Below, in pieces: positions 19,623-29,440 of a DNA stretch of 64,000 nt (positions within the stretch are counted from its first letter, which is position 1; each line of letters begins with the position of its first letter). The DNA comes from Rhodoluna sp. Its GTDB lineage: Bacteria; Actinomycetota; Actinomycetes; Actinomycetales; Microbacteriaceae. Made by a program: the position numbers and the translations under genes. Under the pieces are notes generated by a model, which saw only the letters and a list, made by a program, of their open reading frames with translations, was not told the origin of the DNA and searched no databases. The stretch lies in NCBI GenBank assembly GCA_024641985.1, contig JAHEBZ010000002.1:124001-188000 (forward strand). The letters are read 5' to 3'.

Positions 19623-21387
19623 TATTCGCGAGCCCATTCGAAACATCGCTGGCATTAGTGCATTGCCGCGAGGCATGTATTTTGTCGTTGCAGCGCAATC
19701 CTTGCTGGCAGCCATGGGGTTGTCTACCCAAATCTCCTCAATTGCAACTTTCCTCACCCAACTGTTGGCAAATTTGGTCGCGCTGGCGTTGTGCTGGATT
19801 TGGTACGAACTTTTTGAACGATTAACACGTAAGGCGCGCAGTATCCAGCCCATCGCGATGGCGTGGCTGCTGCTTTTTGGCTTGGTTCTTGGAGCAATAA
19901 AAGGTGGCGCAACCGGCGCAACGTTATTTGTTCTTGGCGCTGAAAGTAATCTGCTGGATTCCATTGCAAGCCGCACGTTTCAAACTTCCATATTGGGTTC
20001 ATTCACGGCAATAACCATTGCTTACTTGGCGCTAGCCCAAAAACGCCTCCAGGATGAGCGCGACATACTTGTAACCGCTTTGGTCAAACGAGATTTGTCG
20101 GAAAACTCATCAAGCGATGCCGGCAATATTTGGCTAGATGGAGTGGCCAAAGACAGCGCTGTGCTCGGTTTTAGAGAATTGTTGCAGCAAATTAAAGTCA
20201 AAATCTTAGTTGGACGAGACTCGTTGCTTGCGCAAACGCAATCGCAAATGAATACCGACGAAGATCTACCTCCTAACCAGGCGCCCGAAATATCGAGGCA
20301 GTACGCAAAATTTTTGAATGAGATCGTAGACCTTGATCTCCGGCCATTGAGTCACCAGCTTTGGGAGAAGCAAAATTCCAAATATCCGAACTATTCGATA
20401 GCAGACCTTGCAAAGCAAGCTCTGACGCGTGAACGAGAGCCGGTTTTTGTATTCTGTCTCTTGTTCTTCATTGTTATTGGACTTTCATTAGAGTTTGGTT
20501 TGAAGGCGCAAGATGGCTGGCTAAGAGCGGCACTTGAATCAATAATTTTGCTGATCTGCATGCATTTATTTCAATTAATTCGCCCAAAAAACACCGTTGG
20601 GGCGGCAGTGGTGTTCGTTTTAGTCAACGCACTCTCTGGCGCAGCCATTATTTTCGTCACGGATTACTTTCTAGGAGTTTTGCCGCAAAGCAACTCTTTC
20701 AGCGTCTATCTGGTTACGATTTTTTGGGTCATGGAATTGAATCTGATCGCTCGCTTATTTGCGGCGGCTGTCCACACTCGCGATTCAATCCTGCACGATT
20801 CGAGTGAACTGATGAGGCTCGCCGAAAATGACTCCAGGCTGCTTAGTGTGAGAAATCTGTTGGTTCGCCGAGAGCTCGCAAATTATTTGCATGGCAAGGT
20901 TCAGAACCAATTTCTAGCGGCCGTTTTGCGACTGAAAGACGACTCTGAGCAGACGGAATTAGTAGATGAAGTGATCGCCGAATTGCTTGTGGTTCTTGAC
21001 GACGCTTCGTTCGAGTTTCAATCTAGAGAATCACTTGCCGATGAATTATTTAATATCCAAGAAAGGTGGCTAGGGTTTGTTCAACTTGAAATCATGGCCC
21101 CGAACGATTTGGACGCCATTTCAGAGTCGACAAAAGAGCGTGTGTTGCAAGTAATCAATGAGGGCATTACAAATGCAGTTCGGCATGGTTTGGCTAAGCA
21201 CATTCGTATCGAGTTGGCGCTTGAATCGCATGCAATGACGTTGGTGCTGATCGACGATGGCCTTGGTCCGCGAAAATCGGCTGCTGGGTTAGGGTCGCGC
21301 CTCTTCGATTCGATTTCAGGCAATAATTGGCAGCTCGTTCCACACCTAACGGGCGGTTCGATCTTGCGAATTGTCATCCCTCTTTAG
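19612..21387 (+). CDS. NarL-family sensor histidine kinase with multi-TM segments
   Basis: RRELANYLHGKVQNQFLAAVLRL DHp-like segment, C-terminal HATPase (EGITNAVRHGLAKHIRIEL...LIDDGLG); overlaps the RR gene. Confidence 0.82.
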   Translation: MATSIREPIRNIAGISALPRGMYFVVAAQSLLAAMGLSTQISSIATFLTQLLANLVALALCWIWYELFERLTRKARSIQPIAMAWLLLFGLVLGAIKGGATGATLFVLGAESNLLDSIASRTFQTSILGSFTAITIAYLALAQKRLQDERDILVTALVKRDLSENSSSDAGNIWLDGVAKDSAVLGFRELLQQIKVKILVGRDSLLAQTQSQMNTDEDLPPNQAPEISRQYAKFLNEIVDLDLRPLSHQLWEKQNSKYPNYSIADLAKQALTREREPVFVFCLLFFIVIGLSLEFGLKAQDGWLRAALESIILLICMHLFQLIRPKNTVGAAVVFVLVNALSGAAIIFVTDYFLGVLPQSNSFSVYLVTIFWVMELNLIARLFAAAVHTRDSILHDSSELMRLAENDSRLLSVRNLLVRRELANYLHGKVQNQFLAAVLRLKDDSEQTELVDEVIAELLVVLDDASFEFQSRESLADELFNIQERWLGFVQLEIMAPNDLDAISESTKERVLQVINEGITNAVRHGLAKHIRIELALESHAMTLVLIDDGLGPRKSAAGLGSRLFDSISGNNWQLVPHLTGGSILRIVIPL

Positions 21388-21514
21388 CCAATAGGTGCTG
21401 TTGCCTTCGCTCGCTCCCTTGGTTCAGCGTTACGCATTATTTCTCTGCACTTCTATTCTTTTTGAGGTTCAAGTACGGTTAGGCAAAAGGGATTCTAGAG
21501 AGTAGGACATCACC

Positions 21515-22813
21515 ATGAGCACAAATCCATCAACTTGGGGTTTTGACACCAAGCAAATTCACGCAGGTGCAAGCCCCGACCCAGCCACCAACGCCCGCAT
21601 AACACCGATCTACCAGACCACGGCATATGTCTTTAATTCGAGCGAGCATGCCCGCAACCTCTTCGGCCTTGCCGAGTTTGGCAACATCTATACCCGCATC
21701 ATGAACCCAACCCAAGATGTTGCCGAGCAGCGAATAGCTGCCCTCGAAGGTGGAACCGCAGCCCTTTTGTTGGCCTCTGGTCAGGCAGCCGAAACCTTTG
21801 CTGTGCTAAACATTGCCGAGGCTGGCGACCACATTGTTTCGTCGTCAACCATTTACGGTGGAACCTACAACCTGTTCAAATACACACTCGCCAAGCTTGG
21901 CATTGAGTGCACATTTGTTGAAGATCAAGACAACGCCGAAGAATGGGCAGCAGCAGTGCGCCCAAACACAAAATTGTTCTTTGCCGAAACCATCGGCAAC
22001 CCAAAAGTGAGCATCCTCGACATCGAAAAGGTATCTGCTGTTGCACACGCGGCCGGTGTGCCGTTGATTGTTGACAACACCGTGGCAACGCCATATCTGA
22101 TTCGCCCACTAGAGCACGGTGCCGACATCGTGGTTCACTCGGCCACCAAATTCTTGGGTGGGCACGGTTCGGTTGTTGCTGGTGTGATCGTTGATGGCGG
22201 AAAGTTTGCGTGGAGCAGGAGCGATAAATTCCCCGGCCTAACCACTCCAGACCCTTCATATAACGGGGTAAATTACACGGCTGCCCTTGGCGATGGAATT
22301 GCCTATGTCATTAAGGCTCGAGTGCAGTTGCTTCGCGACATGGGTTCATCAATTTCACCAAACAGCGCTTGGCAATTGCTTCAGGGCATCGAAACTCTGA
22401 GCCTTCGCATCGACCGACACATTGCAAACGCCAAAAAAATCGCGAAATTCTTGCACGCCCATGAGCAAGTAATCAGTGTCAACTATGCGGGTCTCGAAAC
22501 CTCGCCTTGGTTCGAGGCTGCCAAAAAATACACCCCTAAGGGTGCCGGCGCGATTGTGTCGTTCGAGATTGCCGGCGGTGTTGAAGCAGGTGCCAAATTC
22601 GTTGAGTCGTTAGAGCTATTTAGCCACGTGGCAAATATTGGCGATGTGCGCTCGCTGGTTATTCACCCGGCTTCAACCACTCATGCTCAACTCACCCCTG
22701 CGCAGCAGCTCACCAGCGGCGTTACCCCGGGTTTGGTTCGCCTTTCGGTTGGCCTCGAAGATGTTGCAGATCTTCTGCAAGATCTCGAAGCTGGTTTTGC
22801 AGCCGCAAAATAA
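21515..22813 (+). CDS. metY: O-acetylhomoserine aminocarboxypropyltransferase/cysteine synthase
   Basis: WGFDTKQIHAGASPDPATNARITPIYQTTAYVF, VHSATKFLGGHGSVVAGVIVDGG. Confidence 0.92.
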   Translation: MSTNPSTWGFDTKQIHAGASPDPATNARITPIYQTTAYVFNSSEHARNLFGLAEFGNIYTRIMNPTQDVAEQRIAALEGGTAALLLASGQAAETFAVLNIAEAGDHIVSSSTIYGGTYNLFKYTLAKLGIECTFVEDQDNAEEWAAAVRPNTKLFFAETIGNPKVSILDIEKVSAVAHAAGVPLIVDNTVATPYLIRPLEHGADIVVHSATKFLGGHGSVVAGVIVDGGKFAWSRSDKFPGLTTPDPSYNGVNYTAALGDGIAYVIKARVQLLRDMGSSISPNSAWQLLQGIETLSLRIDRHIANAKKIAKFLHAHEQVISVNYAGLETSPWFEAAKKYTPKGAGAIVSFEIAGGVEAGAKFVESLELFSHVANIGDVRSLVIHPASTTHAQLTPAQQLTSGVTPGLVRLSVGLEDVADLLQDLEAGFAAAK

Positions 22814-22830
22814 ACTTGAACCTTAAACAA

Positions 22831-22868
22831 CAAAATCCTCGGTCATCAGACCGAGGATTTTGTTTTGT
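22831..22868 (+). terminator. Intrinsic terminator after metY
   Basis: caaaatcctcggtc-atca-gaccgaggattttg followed by ttttg; 14-bp perfect stem. Confidence 0.92.
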
Positions 22869-22899
22869 TATAAGCCACTTCGAAATCCGCGCGCTATTC

Positions 22900-23200
22900 A
22901 CTTCGTGAACCGGCTCGCAGTCGGTTCGACGCTCAACGCGAACTTAGATATTTTTTGAAACTGGGCGGTTCTCTTCTCAGGCATCGTTAATTGTTGTCCT
23001 GAGTATGTGACTCGACCTCGTAAATGTCGCCACGGCGTCGCTTGATCTCGCTCGACTAATCTTTGTATTGGTTCCTCTGAAGCTCACCGAGTAGACCTAA
23101 ACCCTCTTCACCAAAATATAGGCCACCAATCGCACTCAGGCCCTTGTCGTGTGAAAGTGTTCGACTGGCCCACCCCGACAGAGTTGGCTATTGCTAATGA
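22900..23200 (-). pseudogene. Possible decayed coding region (remnant), family unknown
   Basis: Reverse strand reads PTLSGWASRTLSHDKGLSAIGGLYFGEEGLGLLGELQRNQYKD*SSEIKRRRGDIYEVESHTQDNN*, protein-like but interrupted by stops, no intact ORF in a gap of about 430 bp. Confidence 0.3.
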
Positions 23201-23298
23201 ATAAGAGCCAATTGACTGATGACCGGTGGGGTAAAAAAGAAGCGCACATTTTCGTGCACTATGCTGAACCCCAACCACATAGAGCAAAAGGACAAACT

Positions 23299-23565
23299 AT
23301 GGCATACCAATCTTCAGTCGAAGTTTTAGACCCGATTGGGCTACACGCTCGCCCGGCCGGCCAAATCGTTAAGTTGGTCAAAGAATTAGGGCTCGAGGTT
23401 AAAATTGGCCCGGTCGGTGGCGCCATGGTTTCGGCAGGTTCGCCACTTCGCATGATGGCCATGAAGGCAAAAACCGGCGAACAACTTGCCCTTGAAATTG
23501 AAGGTGTCGACGATGCTCGCGGTGCCGAAATCGCCGCAGAAATTCAAGAATTGCTCAAGGGCTAG
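23299..23565 (+). CDS. ptsH: Phosphocarrier protein HPr
   Basis: DPIGLHARPAGQIVKLVKEL active-site His motif. Confidence 0.92.
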   Translation: MAYQSSVEVLDPIGLHARPAGQIVKLVKELGLEVKIGPVGGAMVSAGSPLRMMAMKAKTGEQLALEIEGVDDARGAEIAAEIQELLKG

Positions 23566-23573
23566 TCGCACTC

Positions 23574-25187
23574 GTGGCTGATCTAAAGGTTCTCTCGGGT
23601 TTAGGTGTAGGGCTCAACTCTGTTATCGGTGACGTATTCCGAGTTTTGCCTCACGCAACCCTTCCGCCTCGCGCCAAGTCGACAAACGCCGGTGCCGAAA
23701 CCGAGGCTCTTCGCGAGGCCATCGCTTCGGTTGCTGGCGAACTCGCCACTCTCGGCCACCGTGCCGACGGAGCCAGTGCCGAAATATTTGAAGCTCTCAC
23801 CTACCTTCTCGAAGACGAAGAACTATTTGAGTTAGCCGAGTCGAACATATCTAGCGGATGGAATGCGGCTAGCGCCTATGCCATGGCGGTTGATGAATTT
23901 GGTGAGCTGCTTGGCGGAGACCCCACATTTGCAGAGCGTGTTGCCGACCTACAAGACCTATCCAAACGAGTCCAGTCCAAGATTGCTGGCATTGAGCTAT
24001 TGCTCAACTTGCCTACTTCTGGCTCGCTCATATTGGTTGGAGAAGATTTCTCTCCCGCCGACACCGCCCAGTTCACCGAGGCAATCAAGGGCGTGATTAC
24101 CAGCAAGGGTGGTCCAACCTCGCACACATCAATCATCTGCCGGTCACGCAACATTCCGGCTGTAGTTTCTTGTGCGCAAGCCGATGAGCTCGAAGATGGC
24201 GATTCGGTTTTGGTTGACCCGGTCGGCGACCGTGTGGTTATCGGCGGAACCTTGAGTGATGCTACGGCCGCGATAGAGTTCGTTGCAATGAGCGCAGAAC
24301 CCATCATCGCCGTTCGCTCAAATATTGGCACGCTAGCAGACGCAGAGCTTGCTGCCGCTACAAAGGCCGAAGGTGTCGGTTTATTCCGCACCGAGTTGCT
24401 TTACCTGAGTGAGCGCAAGGCGCCTAGTGTCGAGCAGCAAACCGAGCATTACTCCAAGGTATTGGCTGCCGCGCCAACCGGCCCAATCGTGGTCCGCACA
24501 ATAGATGCCGGCAGCGACAAGCCGGTGCCATTCTTGAGCATGGGCGAAGAGGAGAACCCGGCGCTTGGCGTTAGGGGATACCGATTAATAGTTGAGCATC
24601 GCAGCTTTATCGAAAGCCAGTTGGTCAGCCTCGAAGGTGCGCGGCAGGCCACTGGCCGCGAAGTATGGGTTATGGCTCCGATGATTTCCACAGTGCAGGA
24701 GGCAGCCGACTTTTGCGAACTAGCTAAATCAATTGGCAAATTCAAGGTGGGCATCATGGTCGAAACGCCGTCAATCTCGGCCATGATCGGCGACCTCAAG
24801 GGCATCGTAGATTTCGTATCGGTGGGCACAAATGACTTATCTCAGTATCTATTTGCTGCCGACAGAATGAACCCGGCACTCGGCGCACTGTTAACCCCTT
24901 GGCAACCCGCACTAATTCGCACGTTGGCCCGAATCGCCGCCGATGGCAAGGCAGCCGGCATCTCGGTAGGGGTCTGTGGTGAAAGCGCCAGTGACCCAAC
25001 GTTCGCCATAGTATTGGCCGGCCTTGGCGTGACCTCGGTAAGTGCATCTCCTTCTCAGGTTAACGTTGTGGCAAAAGCACTTTCTTCGCTCAACCTAGTC
25101 GAGGCAAAGGCTATTGCCGATCTAGCCCTTTCGGCAACTAGCGCCGAAGAGTCGAAAGCCTCGGTGCTCGCAGCGCTTGCGGGCTAG
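23574..25187 (+). CDS. ptsI: PTS enzyme I (phosphoenolpyruvate-protein phosphotransferase)
   Basis: GGPTSHTSIICRSRNIPAVV, GVGLFRTELLYL, FVSVGTNDLSQYLFAADRMNPALG, GVCGESASDP. Confidence 0.95.
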   Translation: MADLKVLSGLGVGLNSVIGDVFRVLPHATLPPRAKSTNAGAETEALREAIASVAGELATLGHRADGASAEIFEALTYLLEDEELFELAESNISSGWNAASAYAMAVDEFGELLGGDPTFAERVADLQDLSKRVQSKIAGIELLLNLPTSGSLILVGEDFSPADTAQFTEAIKGVITSKGGPTSHTSIICRSRNIPAVVSCAQADELEDGDSVLVDPVGDRVVIGGTLSDATAAIEFVAMSAEPIIAVRSNIGTLADAELAAATKAEGVGLFRTELLYLSERKAPSVEQQTEHYSKVLAAAPTGPIVVRTIDAGSDKPVPFLSMGEEENPALGVRGYRLIVEHRSFIESQLVSLEGARQATGREVWVMAPMISTVQEAADFCELAKSIGKFKVGIMVETPSISAMIGDLKGIVDFVSVGTNDLSQYLFAADRMNPALGALLTPWQPALIRTLARIAADGKAAGISVGVCGESASDPTFAIVLAGLGVTSVSASPSQVNVVAKALSSLNLVEAKAIADLALSATSAEESKASVLAALAG

Positions 25188-25244
25188 TTGGATCACGAAT
25201 TGCCGTGTCGCAACGAAACAAATCGGCGCAACCGAATTTAAGTC

Positions 25245-25901
25245 ATGAGCACTAGTTTCGACGGCGTGATTTTTGACTGTGATGGCGTTCTTGTCGACAG
25301 CGAAAAGATTGCTCTAGAAATCGACCACCAAATGCTTGCCGAAATAGGTTGGCCGCTCACCGAAGCTCAGATCATCGCAAAGTTTTTGGGAAAGTCAGAT
25401 CAATTTTTTGTTGACGCAGTCGAAGCCGAGCTTGGTATTTCGTTGCCGAGTAACTGGGCTGCTGAAACCACTCGCAGGTATCGGGCGGCTTTTACCAAGA
25501 ACCTCAAGCCAGTCGCAGGCATCGAAGAAGCACTGTCGTTAATTCAGGTTGAGAAATGTGTTGCCTCGAGTGGCACGCACGAAAAAATGAACTTCACGCT
25601 AGGCCATACTGGTCTGCTCGATCAATTCGGCTCCAAATTGTTCAGTTCAACGCAAGTCTCCCGCGGAAAACCGCATCCGGATTTGTTCCTCTTTGCAGCG
25701 GATCAGATGGGTTGGCAGCCGATAAATTGCGTAGTGGTTGAAGACAGCCACGCAGGCGTTCAAGCTGCGCTTGCGGCTGGTATGAAGGTTGTGGCTTATG
25801 CCGGAGGGTTTCTGGATCATAAGGATTGGGACCACGTCAACGTTAGGGTGATTGATTCGATGTTGCAGTTACCGCCTCTAGTTAGCGGGCAATGGCCTTA
25901 G
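25245..25901 (+). CDS. HAD-IA family phosphatase/phosphoglucomutase-like
   Basis: FDGVIFDCDGVLVDSEKIA; CVASSGTHEKMNFTL; VVVEDSHAGVQAALAAGMKVVAYAGG. Confidence 0.85.
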   Translation: MSTSFDGVIFDCDGVLVDSEKIALEIDHQMLAEIGWPLTEAQIIAKFLGKSDQFFVDAVEAELGISLPSNWAAETTRRYRAAFTKNLKPVAGIEEALSLIQVEKCVASSGTHEKMNFTLGHTGLLDQFGSKLFSSTQVSRGKPHPDLFLFAADQMGWQPINCVVVEDSHAGVQAALAAGMKVVAYAGGFLDHKDWDHVNVRVIDSMLQLPPLVSGQWP

Positions 25902-27795
25902 ATAGGGATTGCACAAAGCTTGTATAGTCCGTTGAGTCTTTGATGATTTCTTGCATCCGTGATCTGTCGCTGAAGACATCCACGAACTGCTCAAAGACAG
26001 GCTGAAACTCCTCGCGTCCGCTTGCCGCAAATGCAATCAGCGCCACCACGTTTACTCTTTGGTCACCCCAATGATTAGAGTCTTCATTTACGGCAATGGC
26101 TATGGTTGGGGTCTGAGCGTTCATTGTCATGTCGTGAGGCACAGCAAGGCCATCCACAAACACGGTCGACGACATGCGTTCGCGCTCAATTGCGCCCTCA
26201 ATATAACTTTGATCCACAATTTGTAGGGAGGTAAGGCCGTCGCCCAGTTTTCGAATCATCTCTTCTGGGCTAGTGAAATCCAGGTTTCTAAAGAATAGGT
26301 CTTCTCGAAAACAAGCTAAAAGCCGTTCTCTAATGCTCAGGCGACGACGCGATTGTCTAATTGCTGAAACCAAGTTTCTGAGATCGTCTTTGTTTTGTTG
26401 AGTTAGAAATGGCTTCACCTCAATCGCGTTTGCCATCGTAGCGCTTAGAGGAATTGTCGAAATGATGATGTCAGAGGTCAACAACTTTGCATCAACGTCG
26501 GTGCGGTTCACTACCGACTCAATCGTGATGTCGTCGCCGAGATCTTTCTCAATGCTCTCCCTCATCACAATGTGTAGGTCGTAGTAAGAGGGGCAAATAA
26601 TTGTTGCGGTCACGCGGTTTACGGCTTGGGCCTGGCGTTCTAAAAAGCTGCCAATGTGCAGAGCGATGTATGAGATCTCATCTTCATCGATGACAATTTC
26701 GCGATCCTTTTGAAACAGGGAACACATATAAACCGCTAGGTCAAAAATCATCGGGTACGAGGTTTTGATTGATTTCGCTATCGGGTTTCTGCTGAACACG
26801 TTGTATCTGGCCCGATAAAAAAGGTGGCCTAGGTGTAGCGCCAGGCGGTCAACCAGGTCATCGTTTCGCAGGTCTACCAGATATTCTTCATAGACCTTGT
26901 CGATAACTTTCAAAAGGGTTTCGCGGTCTTCTGGGGCTGCCTGAGCCGCCGACCGAGAATTTGTTTTCGCTGCGCTAATAACCCGGGTGGCGATCTGTCG
27001 AGACAGATAGCCCTCCTCAACAGGTCCAAGTTTCACTTCAAAATGCTTAGCCACGAGGTCTCGCAGAAGGCTGGCAATCAGTTCGGCTTCTTCGCCCAAG
27101 TCTTGGTTGACTTCTGGAAGTGTGCGCCCGCCCCGCACGCGATCTACTGTGATGGCAACGTGAAGCAACACTGAATCGATGCCGTATTCGTTGATGATGA
27201 ACCCATGAAAGTCAAGCCGTTCGATTAGGTCTGTTTTGAATTCAATCAACTTTGGGATTTCAAAGCGAGTTGCCACCGAATAGAGGTTCACGAAGTCGCT
27301 GTCCAGAGAGGTGTAAACCAGCATCGATATAACTCGCCGGATTGCTGTCTCTGTGCCTTCGAGAGCCAAGCCTCCAGCGAATCGAGTAATGGCCACCTGG
27401 CAGGTGCTGGCTATCTCTCGAGCTTTTTTTAAATCTAACTCGGCGGTAGCTGGCGAAATGTGCATCAGTTTGGCTATTTCGTCGAGACTGATTCCACTTG
27501 GCGCATCAATAATCAATCGCAGCAACTGGGTTGCACGCTCTCTGGGTGTCGAGGGCGAAGCTTGCGGGTTTGCAGCGATGGCCTCTCGATAGGTTGCCAA
27601 TGCCCCTAGGTTCAGGCGGTACCCTCGGGGTGAGGCTTCAAAAACCTCAAAAGGTTCGGTAGCAACCTTTCCGGCAGCAACGTAATTGCGAATGCTTCGC
27701 GACGTAACATTCATTCGTTCAGCTAGCACTTGAGCTGACATCCAGTCTTGCCCGGTTCGCAGCACTTCGATGAGTTGGATGGTCTTGTTAGTCAT
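25882..27795 (-). CDS. mtlR: BglG/MtlR-type PTS-regulated transcriptional activator (HTH, PRDs, EIIB-like, EIIA-like domains)
   Basis: N-terminal HTHs, two PRD-like segments, C-terminal EIIA motif VDGLAVPHDMTMNAQTPTIAIAV; divergent from mannitol PTS genes. Confidence 0.85.
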   Translation of the reverse strand: MTNKTIQLIEVLRTGQDWMSAQVLAERMNVTSRSIRNYVAAGKVATEPFEVFEASPRGYRLNLGALATYREAIAANPQASPSTPRERATQLLRLIIDAPSGISLDEIAKLMHISPATAELDLKKAREIASTCQVAITRFAGGLALEGTETAIRRVISMLVYTSLDSDFVNLYSVATRFEIPKLIEFKTDLIERLDFHGFIINEYGIDSVLLHVAITVDRVRGGRTLPEVNQDLGEEAELIASLLRDLVAKHFEVKLGPVEEGYLSRQIATRVISAAKTNSRSAAQAAPEDRETLLKVIDKVYEEYLVDLRNDDLVDRLALHLGHLFYRARYNVFSRNPIAKSIKTSYPMIFDLAVYMCSLFQKDREIVIDEDEISYIALHIGSFLERQAQAVNRVTATIICPSYYDLHIVMRESIEKDLGDDITIESVVNRTDVDAKLLTSDIIISTIPLSATMANAIEVKPFLTQQNKDDLRNLVSAIRQSRRRLSIRERLLACFREDLFFRNLDFTSPEEMIRKLGDGLTSLQIVDQSYIEGAIERERMSSTVFVDGLAVPHDMTMNAQTPTIAIAVNEDSNHWGDQRVNVVALIAFAASGREEFQPVFEQFVDVFSDRSRMQEIIKDSTDYTSFVQSLSKAIAR

Positions 27796-27826
27796 AGTTC
27801 TCGAACTTTATCGAATCGTTGTCAAA

Positions 27827-27866
27827 TTTTCCGCCTTTTCCGCCTGTTTTCCTAGGTGGCGGAAAA
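27827..27866. promoter_or_regulatory. Putative MtlR operator: TTTTCCGCC direct repeat and inverted GGCGGAAAA
   Basis: ttttccgcc at 27827-27835 and 27836-27844, ggcggaaaa at 27858-27866; in the divergent promoter region. Confidence 0.6.
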
Positions 27867-27932
27867 AGGTTTAGCCTGTAGACCCACTGATTGGCAAATT
27901 GCCCGTGCCATAGTTTCAACGAGGAGTCTGAG

Positions 27933-28238
27933 ATGTCAAACGTTTTCATAGCATGCGGTGCCGGAGTATCGAGCACTTTTCTTGCTTTGAAATTGCGTTC
28001 GCTATCTCAGAGTCAAACAATGGACATTTCTTTTTTTCCCTCTGCAATCAGCAATTTGCAGGCGACCGATCAAGACCTAGTCCTTGTAGCCTCGCACCTC
28101 GCTCAAGATGCCCAAGTGGACGATTTGAGCAAAGCAGGAGTTTCAGTGATCACGCTTCCAGAGCATGCCAACGGTGATTTTAAAGCCGAGGATGCCATGG
28201 AGCTGATCATTGAGCACTTGCAAAGGCAAAGAAACTAA
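27933..28238 (+). CDS. PTS EIIB-like protein (short), first gene of the mannitol operon
   Basis: MSNVFIACGAGVSSTFLALKLRSL P-loop-like Cys motif; RBS gaggag. Confidence 0.7.
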   Translation: MSNVFIACGAGVSSTFLALKLRSLSQSQTMDISFFPSAISNLQATDQDLVLVASHLAQDAQVDDLSKAGVSVITLPEHANGDFKAEDAMELIIEHLQRQRN

Positions 28239-28301
28239 CGCGAGTAAAGAGGCTCGCACGTGAACCACCAACATCAACAGCAAATTAGCAAAGGAGCAAC
28301 A

Positions 28302-29435
28302 ATGTCTGACATTAAGTCAAACGGCGGCTTCCGCGTGGGCGTTCAGAAGTTCGGAACATTCCTCTCGGGTATGGTCATGCCAAACATCTCAGCATTCATC
28401 GCATGGGGTTTGATTACCGCCTTCTTCATTCCAACCGGATGGACCCCTCAGTTGGGCGCACCTGTCGAAGATGGTGGTCTGAACTTCTTGGCGCTGGTTG
28501 GCCCAATGATCGTGAACCTACTTCCACTACTTATCGCTAACACTGGTGGACGCCTTGTCTACGGTGCTCGCGGTGGTGTTGTAGCAACAATCGCAACCAT
28601 GGGTGTAATCGTTGGAACCACAATTCCAATGTTCATGGGCGCAATGATCATCGGTCCTTTGGCCGCATGGATCATGAAGAAGGTTGACGCAATCTGGGCC
28701 GGCAGGATTAAGCCTGGTTTCGAAATGCTTGTCGACAACTTCTCAGCCGGCATCGTCGGTGGTGGACTGTCGCTTATTGCGTTCCTAGGAATGTCTCCAA
28801 TCCTGACTGCGATCAGCGACACACTTGGTAAGGGTGTCGAGTGGTTGGTAAGCACCGGTTTCTTGCCTGCTGCCAGCATCTTGATCGAGCCTGCCAAGGT
28901 TCTCTTCTTGAACAACGCAATTAACCACGGTGTGCTAACCCCACTCGGCACAGAGGCGTCAGTTGAGACCGGAAAGTCAATCCTGTTCTTGCTAGAAGCT
29001 AACCCAGGCCCTGGTCTTGGCATCTTGGCTGCGTTTGCACTATTCGGCGTTGGGCTTTCAAAGGCCTCAGCACCTGGCGCAATCATCATTCACTTCTTGG
29101 GTGGTATCCACGAGGTTTACTTCCCATACATTCTGATGAAGCCAGCCCTAATCCTTGCTGCAATCGCAGGTGGCGCTACCGGCGTTGCAACCAACATGAT
29201 CTTCGGTTCAGGTCTTCGTGCCCCAGCTTCACCAGGTTCGATCGTTGCAGTGCTCATCCAGACTGCTAGCGATTCATACATCGGAGTAATTCTGTCGGTA
29301 GTGCTTTCAGCTACTGTCTCGTTCCTAGTTGCCGGTGTAATCATCCGCGCTACTCGTTCACGCGACATAGCCACCGATGAGAACGGCGACCTTTCGAGCG
29401 CAATTGCTCAGAGTGCTTCAAACAAGGGCAAGTAA
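28302..29435 (+). CDS. mtlA: PTS mannitol transporter subunit IIC
   Basis: VQKFGTFLSGMVMPNISAFIAWGLITAFFIPTGW; ASPGSIVAVLIQ; EIIC-Mtl. Start at ATG 28302 with GGAG RBS. Confidence 0.92.
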   Translation: MSDIKSNGGFRVGVQKFGTFLSGMVMPNISAFIAWGLITAFFIPTGWTPQLGAPVEDGGLNFLALVGPMIVNLLPLLIANTGGRLVYGARGGVVATIATMGVIVGTTIPMFMGAMIIGPLAAWIMKKVDAIWAGRIKPGFEMLVDNFSAGIVGGGLSLIAFLGMSPILTAISDTLGKGVEWLVSTGFLPAASILIEPAKVLFLNNAINHGVLTPLGTEASVETGKSILFLLEANPGPGLGILAAFALFGVGLSKASAPGAIIIHFLGGIHEVYFPYILMKPALILAAIAGGATGVATNMIFGSGLRAPASPGSIVAVLIQTASDSYIGVILSVVLSATVSFLVAGVIIRATRSRDIATDENGDLSSAIAQSASNKGK

Positions 29436-29440
29436 GCAAA

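Noticed and set aside
21388-21514. Possible SAM riboswitch before metY
   Set aside because: 127-nt gap read for conserved SAM-riboswitch core and P1 pairing; none recognised.
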